Source of the DNA: Polaromonas sp.
Lineage (GTDB): Bacteria > Pseudomonadota > Gammaproteobacteria > Burkholderiales > Burkholderiaceae_C
Reading direction: 5' to 3'
DNA: 6,986 bases
NCBI GenBank assembly: GCA_028292345.1
Contig: JAQGMN010000201.1
Coordinates: forward strand, 1 to 6,986
Below are positions 1 to 5,454 of this stretch, piece after piece (position 1 is the first letter of the stretch; every line of letters begins with the position of its first letter). The translations under genes and the position numbers were made by a program. Below the pieces are notes generated by a model that was not told the origin of the DNA, did not search any database, and saw nothing but the letters and a program-made list of their open reading frames with translations.

Positions 1-92
1 GGTACTCGGCGAACAACCGTCTCGACTACAAGCCGGTGCAAATGACCCCGCTGACCGTCGAATCGTTCCCACCCAAGGCGCGTACCTTCTAA
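1..92 (+). CDS. sdhA: Succinate dehydrogenase flavoprotein subunit, C-terminal end (partial)
   Basis: Only the last 29 codons are present, read from base 3 to the TAA at 90-92. The peptide contains NNRLDYKPV and ends ESFPPKARTF. This matches the C-terminus of SdhA, the FAD-carrying subunit of succinate dehydrogenase (complex II), which oxidises succinate to fumarate at the inner face of the cytoplasmic membrane. The FPPK-R-(F/Y) ending is the family's usual terminus (E. coli SdhA ends similarly, from memory). The assignment is supported by sdhB directly downstream in the same direction. The catalytic and FAD-binding parts lie outside the window and cannot be judged. Confidence 0.9.
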   Translation, partial: YSANNRLDYKPVQMTPLTVESFPPKARTF

Positions 93-122
93 GTCACGCA
101 GCTTCCAAACGCGACGACCTTC

Positions 123-152
123 CAGGCTGCGGGCGGCACCCGTCCGCAGCTG
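123..152 (+). other. Strong RNA hairpin in the sdhA-sdhB spacer (first of two)
   Basis: CTGCGGGCGG (127-136) pairs with CCGTCCGCAG (140-149) around the three-base loop CAC, with one G-U pair (133/143). CAG (123-125) pairs with CTG (150-152) outside it, leaving G126 bulged. That is about 13 pairs, mostly G-C. No T-run follows, so it does not look like a standard intrinsic terminator. Its place inside an operon suggests a role in mRNA processing or stability; that role is inference. Confidence 0.6.
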
Positions 153-175
153 AAATCGAAGTTTCAAAAATTCCT

Positions 176-204
176 GTCGAGCCGGCCTTATCGGGCCGGA
201 CGAC
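176..204 (+). other. Hairpin immediately upstream of the sdhB ribosome-binding site
   Basis: CCGGCC (182-187) pairs with GGCCGG (194-199) around a six-base loop. The stem continues with GTCG (176-179) and CGAC (201-204) across a small internal loop (AG against A). The stem ends 5 nt before the AGGGG at 210-214 that serves sdhB. TTCCT (171-175) could also pair weakly with that AGGGG, which would extend the structure over the ribosome-binding site. The pairing is read directly from the sequence; any effect on sdhB translation is inference. Confidence 0.6.
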
Positions 205-219
205 AACGCAGGGGCAGCC

Positions 220-936
220 ATGAGCACCAAACGTGTCATGAAGTTTGAGATCTACCGCTACGATCCGGACAAGGACGAGCGTCCGTACATGCAAAAGCTC
301 GAAGTCACCCTCGAGCCCACCGACAAGATGCTGCTCGATGCGCTGGTGCGCATCAAGATGGACGTCGACGACAGCCTGGCGCTGCGCCGTTCGTGCCGCG
401 AAGGCGTGTGCGGCTCGGACGCGATGAACATCAACGGCAAGAACGGCCTGGCCTGCCTCACCAACATGAACACGCTCAAGGGCACCATCGTCCTCAAACC
501 GCTGCCCGGCCTGCCGGTGGTGCGCGACCTGTTCGTGGACATGACGCAGTTCTTCAAGCAGTACAACTCGATCAAGCCCTACCTGATCAACAACAACGTG
601 CCGCCAGAAACCGAGCGCCTGCAAAGCCCGGAAGAACGCGACGAGCTCAACGGCCTGTACGAGTGCATCCTGTGCGCCAGCTGCTCGACAGCCTGCCCGA
701 GCTTCTGGTGGAATCCCGATAAATTCGTCGGTCCCGCCGGCCTGCTCCAGGCCTACCGCTTCCTGGCCGACAGCCGCGACGAAGCCACGGCCGAGCGGCT
801 CGACAACCTGGAAGACCCGTACCGCCTGTTCCGCTGCCACACCATCATGAACTGCGTCGATGTCTGCCCCAAGGGCCTGAACCCGGCCAAGGCCATCGGC
901 AAGATCAAGGAAATGATGGTCTTGCGCACCGTCTGA
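220..936 (+). CDS. sdhB: Succinate dehydrogenase iron-sulfur subunit
   Basis: SdhB passes electrons from the FAD of SdhA through three iron-sulfur clusters to ubiquinone at the membrane anchor of complex II. It has 238 residues, the same length as E. coli SdhB. The N-terminal ferredoxin domain carries the [2Fe-2S] ligands C59, C64 and C79; the position of a fourth cysteine is Asp67 in CGSD, as in E. coli. The C-terminal domain has C149, C152 and C155 for [4Fe-4S], and C159, C206 and C212 for [3Fe-4S]; C216 is the remaining [4Fe-4S] ligand. Trp163-Trp164 in the SFWWNP stretch cover the known quinone-site tryptophan. The start at 220 has AGGGG at 210-214, five bases upstream. A second ATG at 238 would drop six residues and has no better site. 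The gene is 127 nt after sdhA and 21 nt before sdhE. Confidence 0.97.
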   Translation: MSTKRVMKFEIYRYDPDKDERPYMQKLEVTLEPTDKMLLDALVRIKMDVDDSLALRRSCREGVCGSDAMNINGKNGLACLTNMNTLKGTIVLKPLPGLPVVRDLFVDMTQFFKQYNSIKPYLINNNVPPETERLQSPEERDELNGLYECILCASCSTACPSFWWNPDKFVGPAGLLQAYRFLADSRDEATAERLDNLEDPYRLFRCHTIMNCVDVCPKGLNPAKAIGKIKEMMVLRTV

Positions 937-957
937 CGTTGCCACACCTCACAGCCC

Positions 958-1266
958 ATGGAAACGATGCACGATTTGCTCGATGAGCGAAGCCTGAGCA
1001 AGCTGCGCTGGCGCTGCCGCCGTGGCCTGCTGGAAAACGACCTGCTGATCGAAAAGTTCTTTCTGCGCTTTGAAGCGACGCTCAATGTCAGGCAGGCTAA
1101 AGGCTTGAATGATTTAATGGACTTGTCTGACAACGATCTGCTGGACCTCCTGCTCAGACGCAAAGAACCCGACCAGCTTTCCGATGCGCCTGCAATGGCA
1201 AGCGCCTCAACCACCGAAGCACTTGAAGTTTTAAGCATGCTGCGGCCAGGGGCTGCGGCTCCCTAA
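958..1266 (+). CDS. sdhE: FAD assembly factor SdhE (succinate dehydrogenase flavinylation factor)
   Basis: SdhE is a small cytoplasmic helical protein that promotes covalent attachment of FAD to SdhA. The signature RGxxE motif is present as R22-G23-L-L-E26, inside the typical RWRCRRGLLE stretch, followed by the usual acidic helices (LMDLSDNDLLDLLLRR). At 102 residues it is longer than the E. coli protein (about 88). The extra length is a low-complexity tail rich in Ala, Ser and Thr after about residue 75, which may be disordered. The start is uncertain: ATG at 958 has no clear ribosome-binding site, and ATG at 967 (dropping three residues) has only GGAA, very close upstream. The gene sits between sdhB and gltA, 25 nt before gltA, so it is very probably co-transcribed. 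Its middle (about 1080-1250) is less GC-rich than its neighbours. Confidence 0.92.
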   Translation: METMHDLLDERSLSKLRWRCRRGLLENDLLIEKFFLRFEATLNVRQAKGLNDLMDLSDNDLLDLLLRRKEPDQLSDAPAMASASTTEALEVLSMLRPGAAAP

Positions 1267-1291
1267 CTCCCCTCTGACAAGAGAGAAAGAA

Positions 1292-2608
1292 ATGAACATG
1301 AAGTTAGCTGACAACAAAGCCACCCTGTCCTTCAGCAATGGCAGCCCCAATGTGGACCTGCCTGTCTACCAGGGCACCGTAGGCCCGGACGTCGTTGACA
1401 TCCGCAAGCTGTATGCGCAGACCGGCATGTTCACCTATGACCCGGGCTTCCTGTCCACGGCGGCCTGTCAGTCGGCCATCACCTACATCGACGGCGACAA
1501 GGGCGAACTGCTGTACCGCGGCTACCCCATCGAGCAGCTGGCCACCAACTGCGACTACCTGGAAACCTGCCATCTGCTGCTCTACGGCGAACTGCCCGAT
1601 GCTGCGCAGAAGAAGACTTTCGTCAGCCGCGTGACCAACCACACCATGGTCAACGAGCAGATGCAGTTCTTCCTGCGCGGTTTCCGCCGCGACGCGCATC
1701 CGATGGCCATCATGACCGGTCTGGTCGGCGCCCTGTCGGCCTTCTACCATGACAGCACCGACATCAACAACCCCGAGCACCGCGACATTGCCGCGATCCG
1801 GCTGATTGCCAAGATGCCGACACTGGTGGCCATGGCGTACAAGTACACCGTCGGCCAGCCCTACATGTACCCGCGCAACGACCTGAGCTACTCGGGCAAT
1901 TTCCTGCACATGATGTTCGCCACGCCGTGCGAGGAGTACAAGGTCAACCCGGTGCTCGAACGCGCGCTGGACCGCATCTTCATCCTGCATGCAGACCATG
2001 AGCAGAACGCATCGACCTCGACCGTTCGCCTGTGCGGCTCGTCGGGCACCAACCCGTTCGCCGCCATTGCAGCCGGCGTGGCCTGCCTCTGGGGCCCGGC
2101 CCATGGCGGCGCCAACGAAGCGGCGCTGAACATGCTGGGCGACATCCAGAAAAACGGCGGCATCGAGAACATCGGCGAATTCATCAAGCAGGTCAAGGAC
2201 AAGAATTCGACCGTCAAGCTGATGGGCTTTGGCCACCGCGTCTACATGAACTACGACCCGCGCGCCAAGCTGATGCAGGAAACCTGCAAGGAAGTGCTGC
2301 AGGAAATGGGCCTTGAAAACGACCCGCTGTTCAAGCTGGCCATGGCGCTGGAAAAGATTGCGCTGGAAGACGATTACTTTGTCTCACGCAAGCTCTACCC
2401 CAACGTCGACTTCTATTCCGGCATCGTGCAGCGCGCCATCGGCATTCCCGTGCCGCTGTTCACCGCCATCTTTGCACTGGCGCGCAACGTCGGCTGGATG
2501 GCGCAGCTGAACGAAATGATTGGCGACCCCGAGTACAAGATCGGCCGTCCGCGCCAGCTCTTCGTCGGCTCCACCCCGCGTGAAGTCAAGCCGATGGCAC
2601 AGCGTTAA
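1292..2608 (+). CDS. gltA: Citrate synthase, type II (hexameric, NADH-regulated class)
   Basis: GltA condenses acetyl-CoA with oxaloacetate to form citrate, the entry step of the TCA cycle. The 438-residue protein has the three catalytic residues in their usual settings: H271 (GPAHGGANE), H315 (GFGHRVY) and D373 (NVDFYSG), plus the substrate-binding HADHEQNAST segment (233-242). The N-terminal beta-strand domain and the motif TPCEEY mark the Gram-negative type II class. By alignment to E. coli GltA from memory, the NADH-pocket residues H117, Y152, R170, K174 and C213 (E. coli H110, Y145, R163, K167, C206) are kept. The residue matching E. coli Arg109 is Asn116. Allosteric NADH inhibition is therefore likely but unproven. 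GAGAG at 1281-1285 gives a good ribosome-binding site for the ATG at 1292; ATG 1298 is an alternative. A terminator follows at 2635-2669. Confidence 0.97.
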   Translation: MNMKLADNKATLSFSNGSPNVDLPVYQGTVGPDVVDIRKLYAQTGMFTYDPGFLSTAACQSAITYIDGDKGELLYRGYPIEQLATNCDYLETCHLLLYGELPDAAQKKTFVSRVTNHTMVNEQMQFFLRGFRRDAHPMAIMTGLVGALSAFYHDSTDINNPEHRDIAAIRLIAKMPTLVAMAYKYTVGQPYMYPRNDLSYSGNFLHMMFATPCEEYKVNPVLERALDRIFILHADHEQNASTSTVRLCGSSGTNPFAAIAAGVACLWGPAHGGANEAALNMLGDIQKNGGIENIGEFIKQVKDKNSTVKLMGFGHRVYMNYDPRAKLMQETCKEVLQEMGLENDPLFKLAMALEKIALEDDYFVSRKLYPNVDFYSGIVQRAIGIPVPLFTAIFALARNVGWMAQLNEMIGDPEYKIGRPRQLFVGSTPREVKPMAQR

Positions 2609-2634
2609 GCCGCCCGTCCTCTCAGGCGCCTAGC

Positions 2635-2669
2635 AAAGCCCGCCGGATGGAAACATCGGCGGGCTTTTT
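2635..2669 (+). terminator. Intrinsic terminator after gltA
   Basis: AAAGCCCGCCG (2635-2645) is perfectly complementary to CGGCGGGCTTT (2657-2667). ATG/CAT (2647-2649 with 2654-2656) extends the stem past one bulged G (2646), closing on a GAAA loop. A run of five T (2665-2669) follows. It begins 26 nt after the gltA stop codon and closes the sdh-gltA transcript. No matching A-run lies on the left side, so it should act mainly on + strand transcription. Confidence 0.93.
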
Positions 2670-2683
2670 CGTTATTTGCTCCA

Positions 2684-2737
2684 TTTTCTATAGCTATGTA
2701 CGCATACGGGGCATGCGCAAACGGCTGAAAATTTGAT
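2684..2737 (+). repeat. Short palindromic interspersed repeat, copy A
   Basis: This copy shares spaced blocks with the repeat at 6118-6168 read on the opposite strand: TTTT-TATAGC, then nine bases ending CGC, then ten bases, then TGCGC, then a tail ending ATTTGAT. The order and spacing are identical up to TGCGC; the tail here is three bases longer. The centre has an inverted repeat, CGCAT (2701-2705) with ATGCG (2713-2717). I recall similar elements (ATAGCTGC-TTGCGC-N-GCGC) scattered between genes in Comamonadaceae, but this is memory and not a search. It lies between the gltA terminator and the lysR promoter. Confidence 0.6.
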
Positions 2738-2791
2738 TTTTTAACAATCGTCGCGATCAATTTTTCATGCCTTCAGCTTTGCCACGCCAGA

Positions 2792-2808
2792 CATCGCAAT
2801 CTGCGATG
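2792..2808 (+). promoter_or_regulatory. LysR-type operator (T-N11-A / ATC-N9-GAT palindrome)
   Basis: CATCGCA (2792-2798) and TGCGATG (2802-2808) form a perfect inverted repeat with a three-base centre. It contains ATC-N9-GAT and a T-N11-A core (T2794, A2806), the classic LysR-family site. It occupies the place where the -35 of the promoter at 2816-2821 would lie and is 62 nt upstream of the lysR start. Binding by the adjacent LysR protein, and therefore autoregulation, is inference. Confidence 0.7.
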
Positions 2809-2815
2809 GCCAAAC

Positions 2816-2821
2816 TATAAT
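2816..2821 (+). promoter_or_regulatory. -10 element (TATAAT) of the probable lysR promoter
   Basis: A perfect TATAAT stands 48 nt before the lysR ATG, which would give a leader of roughly 40 nt. At 16-18 bp spacing the -35 position reads close to ATCGCA, a poor match to TTGACA, and is covered by the LysR-type palindrome. A missing -35 fits a promoter that depends on a regulator. No other convincing promoter was seen before leuC. Confidence 0.6.
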
Positions 2822-2869
2822 CCATGGAGCAAAATTCAAGTCCGTCGTCTGGCACGATGCCTCCAGTCC

Positions 2870-3799
2870 ATGTCCATCAAAAGTTCCGAACGCAATTTCG
2901 CCCGCCGCATCGACCTGACCTCGCTTCAGCTGTTCGTGGCCGTGTGCGAACTGGGCAGCATCGGCAAGGCGGCCGAGCGGGAATTCATCGCGGCTTCCGC
3001 CGTCAGCAAGCGCCTGAGCGACCTGGAAGCCACGCTGGACACGCCGCTGCTCTACCGCCACACCCGGGGCGTTGACCTGACGCCGGCCGGCGAAAGCCTG
3101 CTGCACCATGCGCGCTCGGTGCTGTTCAGCCTGGAAAAGATGCAGGGCGAACTCAGCGAATATGCCGATGGCGTGCGCGGCCATGTGCGGGTGCATGCCA
3201 GCATTTCAGCCATCGTCCAGTTCCTGCCCGAAGACCTCGGGGAATTCATCCGGCGGCACGGCGAGATCAAGATCGACCTGGAAGAACACCTGAGCACCGA
3301 AGTGGTTCGCGCCGTGCAGGAAGGCACGGCGGACCTGGGCGTGTGCAATACCGCCAACGGCACGGGCGAGTTGCAGACCTTGCCCTACCGCCAGGACAAA
3401 CTGGTGCTGATTGTTCCCAAAGGGCATGCCCTGCTTGCGCATGGCGCTATTTATTTTGAAGCCGCGCTGGACCATGACCATGTCGGCCTGCATTCCAACA
3501 GTTCGATTTACCTGGCCATGCGCCAGGCCGCCGCCGCCGTGGGCCGCACCATCAAGCTGCGCATCCATGTCACCGGCCTGGACGCCATGTGCCGCATGAT
3601 CCACAACGGCCTGGGCGTTGGCGTGATGCCGCAGCGGGCCTTCGACCTCATGCATGGCGTGGGCGAACTGGCATCCCTCACCCTGCTCGATGGCTGGGCG
3701 GAACGCCGCATCGACCTGGTGGCGCGGGATTTCTCCACCCTGCCCCTGACCGCGCGGCTGCTGGTCGATCACCTTTCGCAGCAAGCACTCACCTCCTAA
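2870..3799 (+). CDS. LysR-family transcriptional regulator
   Basis: The 309-residue protein has normal LysR-family length and layout. A winged helix-turn-helix occupies about residues 15-74 (DLTSLQLFVAVCELGSIGKA, then AASAVSKRLSDLE as the recognition helix region, then LLYRHTRGVDLTPAG). A linker helix spans about 75-98, and a periplasmic-binding-protein-like effector domain runs from about 103 to the end. The ligand cannot be told from sequence. The start at 2870 is the only plausible one: no in-frame ATG, GTG or TTG lies in the 50 nt upstream. It has no recognisable ribosome-binding site, so expression may be low. A LysR-type operator and a TATAAT stand upstream. The gene points the same way as leuC, starts after the gltA terminator and ends 29 nt before leuC, so control of itself and the leu genes is a reasonable hypothesis. 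Confidence 0.92.
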   Translation: MSIKSSERNFARRIDLTSLQLFVAVCELGSIGKAAEREFIAASAVSKRLSDLEATLDTPLLYRHTRGVDLTPAGESLLHHARSVLFSLEKMQGELSEYADGVRGHVRVHASISAIVQFLPEDLGEFIRRHGEIKIDLEEHLSTEVVRAVQEGTADLGVCNTANGTGELQTLPYRQDKLVLIVPKGHALLAHGAIYFEAALDHDHVGLHSNSSIYLAMRQAAAAVGRTIKLRIHVTGLDAMCRMIHNGLGVGVMPQRAFDLMHGVGELASLTLLDGWAERRIDLVARDFSTLPLTARLLVDHLSQQALTS

Positions 3800-3816
3800 A
3801 ATCACCCCAAGACCAC

Positions 3817-3822
3817 GAAGGA
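3817..3822 (+). promoter_or_regulatory. Ribosome-binding site that fixes the leuC start
   Basis: GAAGGA stands six bases before the ATG at 3829. The leuC frame stays open for another 80 codons upstream, inside lysR, but that part has no LeuC similarity and is the out-of-frame reading of lysR. This site and the typical MGRTLYDKIW N-terminus decide for 3829. Confidence 0.85.
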
Positions 3823-3828
3823 AAACCC

Positions 3829-5280
3829 ATGGGACGCACCCTCTACGACAAGATCTGGGACGAGCATGTCGTCCATACCGAGGAAGACGGCACGTCGATC
3901 CTGTACATCGACCGCCACCTGGTCCATGAAGTGACCAGCCCGCAGGCCTTCGAAGGCCTGCGCGAAGCCGGCCGCAAGGTCTGGCGCATCAGTTCCATCG
4001 TGGCGACTGCCGACCACAACACGCCGACCACCGGCTGGGAACTCGGCTACGACGGCATCACCGACCTGGTCAGCAAGGAGCAGATCACCACGCTGGACGC
4101 CAACATCAAGGAATTCGGCGCAGCCGCCTTCTTTCCCTTCATGTCCAGGCGCCAGGGCATCGTGCATGTCATCGGCCCCGAGAACGGCGCCACCCTGCCC
4201 GGCATGACCGTGGTGTGCGGCGATTCGCACACCTCGACCCACGGCGCATTCGGCGCACTGGCGCACGGCATCGGCACCAGCGAGGTCGAGCATGTCATGG
4301 CGACGCAAACCCTGCTGGCCAAGAAAGCCAGGAACATGCTGGTCAAGGTCGAGGGCACTGTCGCCAAAGGCGTGACTGCCAAGGACATCGTGCTGGCCAT
4401 CATCGGCAAGATCGGTACGGCGGGCGGCACCGGCTACACGATTGAATTCGCCGGCTCGGCGATCCGCGCCCTGAGCATGGAAGGCCGCATGACGGTCTGC
4501 AACATGGCGATTGAAGGCGGCGCCCGCGCCGGCCTAGTGGCGGTGGATGCCAAAACGATCGAGTATGTGAAAGGCCGGTTGCTGGCCCCGGGGACCGACG
4601 CCAAGACCGGCCAGTTTGTCGGCGGTCCCGAGTGGGACATGGCCGCGCGCTACTGGGCCACGCTGCATTCCGATGCGGATGCCAATTTCGACGCAGTGGT
4701 CGAGCTGGACGCCAGCCAAATCCTGCCGCAGGTCAGCTGGGGCACCTCGCCCGAGATGGTCTTGTCGATTGAAGGCCGCGTGCCGGACCCGGAGAAGGAA
4801 AAGGACGCCAACAAGCGCGGCGCCATCGAACGCGCCCTGGCCTACATGGGCCTGGAGCCCGGCAAGGCGCTGAACGACCTGTACATCGACAAGGTGTTCA
4901 TCGGTTCGTGCACCAACAGCCGCATTGAGGACATGCGCGAAGCCGCCGCCGTGGTGAAGAAAATCGGCCAGAAGGTCGCCGGGAACGTCAAGCTCGCCAT
5001 GGTGGTGCCCGGCTCGGGCCTGGTCAAGGAACAGGCCGAGCGCGAAGGGCTGGACAAGATCTTCATTGCCGCCGGCTTTGAATGGCGCGAGCCGGGCTGC
5101 TCGATGTGCCTGGCCATGAACGCCGACCGGCTGGAGCCGGGCGAGCGCTGCGCGTCCACCAGCAACCGCAATTTCGAGGGCCGGCAAGGCGCCGGCGGCC
5201 GAACCCACCTGGTCAGCCCGGCCATGGCGGCGGCGGCGGCGGTGCACGGGCATTTTGTCGACATCCGCAAGTTCGTCTGA
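3829..5280 (+). CDS. leuC: 3-isopropylmalate dehydratase large subunit
   Basis: LeuC is the large, iron-sulfur-containing subunit of isopropylmalate isomerase, which converts 2-isopropylmalate to 3-isopropylmalate in leucine synthesis. It works as a LeuC-LeuD heterodimer in the cytoplasm and belongs to the aconitase family. The 483-residue protein opens with MGRTLYDKIWDEHVV and has ADHNTPT (61-67), the GDSHTSTHGAFGALAHGIGTSE segment (131-152), and the three cluster cysteines C361 (GSCTNSR), C424 and C427 (GCSMC). SNRNFEGRQG (445-454) is the usual substrate-site stretch. It is slightly longer than E. coli LeuC (466). A run of five GCG codons (5227-5241) encodes the alanines of MAAAAAV, which the family conserves. 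It begins 29 nt after lysR and is followed 18 nt later by a lipoprotein gene instead of directly by leuD. Confidence 0.97.
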   Translation: MGRTLYDKIWDEHVVHTEEDGTSILYIDRHLVHEVTSPQAFEGLREAGRKVWRISSIVATADHNTPTTGWELGYDGITDLVSKEQITTLDANIKEFGAAAFFPFMSRRQGIVHVIGPENGATLPGMTVVCGDSHTSTHGAFGALAHGIGTSEVEHVMATQTLLAKKARNMLVKVEGTVAKGVTAKDIVLAIIGKIGTAGGTGYTIEFAGSAIRALSMEGRMTVCNMAIEGGARAGLVAVDAKTIEYVKGRLLAPGTDAKTGQFVGGPEWDMAARYWATLHSDADANFDAVVELDASQILPQVSWGTSPEMVLSIEGRVPDPEKEKDANKRGAIERALAYMGLEPGKALNDLYIDKVFIGSCTNSRIEDMREAAAVVKKIGQKVAGNVKLAMVVPGSGLVKEQAEREGLDKIFIAAGFEWREPGCSMCLAMNADRLEPGERCASTSNRNFEGRQGAGGRTHLVSPAMAAAAAVHGHFVDIRKFV

Positions 5281-5298
5281 AGACCCTGGAGAAATGCC

Positions 5299-5439
5299 AT
5301 GAAAAAATCTGCTTCCCTGCTGCTGGCGACTGCCGCCCTGCTCCTGTCCACGCTGGCGCTGTCCGGCTGCAATACTGTTCGCGGCATTGGCCAGGACGTG
5401 CAGCGCGCCGGCTCCGCCGTTTCCAACGCTGCCAAGTAA
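5299..5439 (+). CDS. Entericidin-like small lipoprotein
   Basis: A 46-residue reading frame begins MKKSASLLLATAALLLSTLA. It has a Lys-Lys N-terminus, a hydrophobic signal segment (about residues 5-20) and a lipobox L21-S-G-C24. Signal peptidase II would leave a mature 23-residue peptide starting at lipidated C24. Asn at +2 is not the inner-membrane retention Asp, so outer-membrane sorting is expected. The mature part (CNTVRGIGQDV, then GSAVSNAAK) follows the entericidin A/B pattern of C-N-T-x-R-G-x-G-x-D and a Gly/Ala-rich amphipathic tail. GGAG at 5288-5291 lies seven bases before the ATG. The gene is 18 nt after leuC and 15 nt before leuD, so it is almost certainly co-transcribed with both. 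Entericidins are described in enterics as a toxin-antidote lipoprotein pair; only one member is seen here and its role is unknown. Confidence 0.88.
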   Translation: MKKSASLLLATAALLLSTLALSGCNTVRGIGQDVQRAGSAVSNAAK

Positions 5440-5454
5440 CAGGCCGAGAATCGC

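Noticed and set aside
94..945. Minus-strand open frame of 283 codons opposite sdhB
   Set aside because: sdhB on the + strand has every cluster cysteine and a normal length; the antisense frame has no family features.
1105..1250. Possible internal gltA promoter in the A/T-richer part of sdhE (TTGAAT, TTGAAG)
   Set aside because: No acceptable -10 hexamer lies 16-18 bp downstream of either TTGA match; the 25-nt sdhE-gltA gap fits simple co-transcription.
1304..2236. Long minus-strand open frame of 310 codons opposite gltA
   Set aside because: It lies wholly within gltA, its translation is low-complexity and rich in Val, Ala, His and Gln, as expected from the complement of GC-rich codons, and it matches no family I know.
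2824..3075. 83-codon frame starting just after TATAAT, overlapping the start of lysR
   Set aside because: No family match and wholly out of frame with a clear LysR DNA-binding domain; at most an incidental upstream start codon.
3589..3828. N-terminal extension of leuC by 80 codons into lysR
   Set aside because: The extension is the Arg/Pro/Gly-rich out-of-frame reading of lysR. The true start at 3829 has GAAGGA upstream and the family's N-terminus.
5227..5241. Run of five GCG codons in leuC as a possible slippage (phase-variation) tract
   Set aside because: It encodes the alanines of MAAAAAV, which LeuC proteins conserve. Trinucleotide changes would not shift the frame, and a switch in a biosynthetic enzyme is unlikely.
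5294..5302. Tiny ATG-CCA-TGA frame overlapping the lipoprotein start codon
   Set aside because: It is too close to GGAG (two bases) for efficient initiation and codes for two residues; it may be chance.
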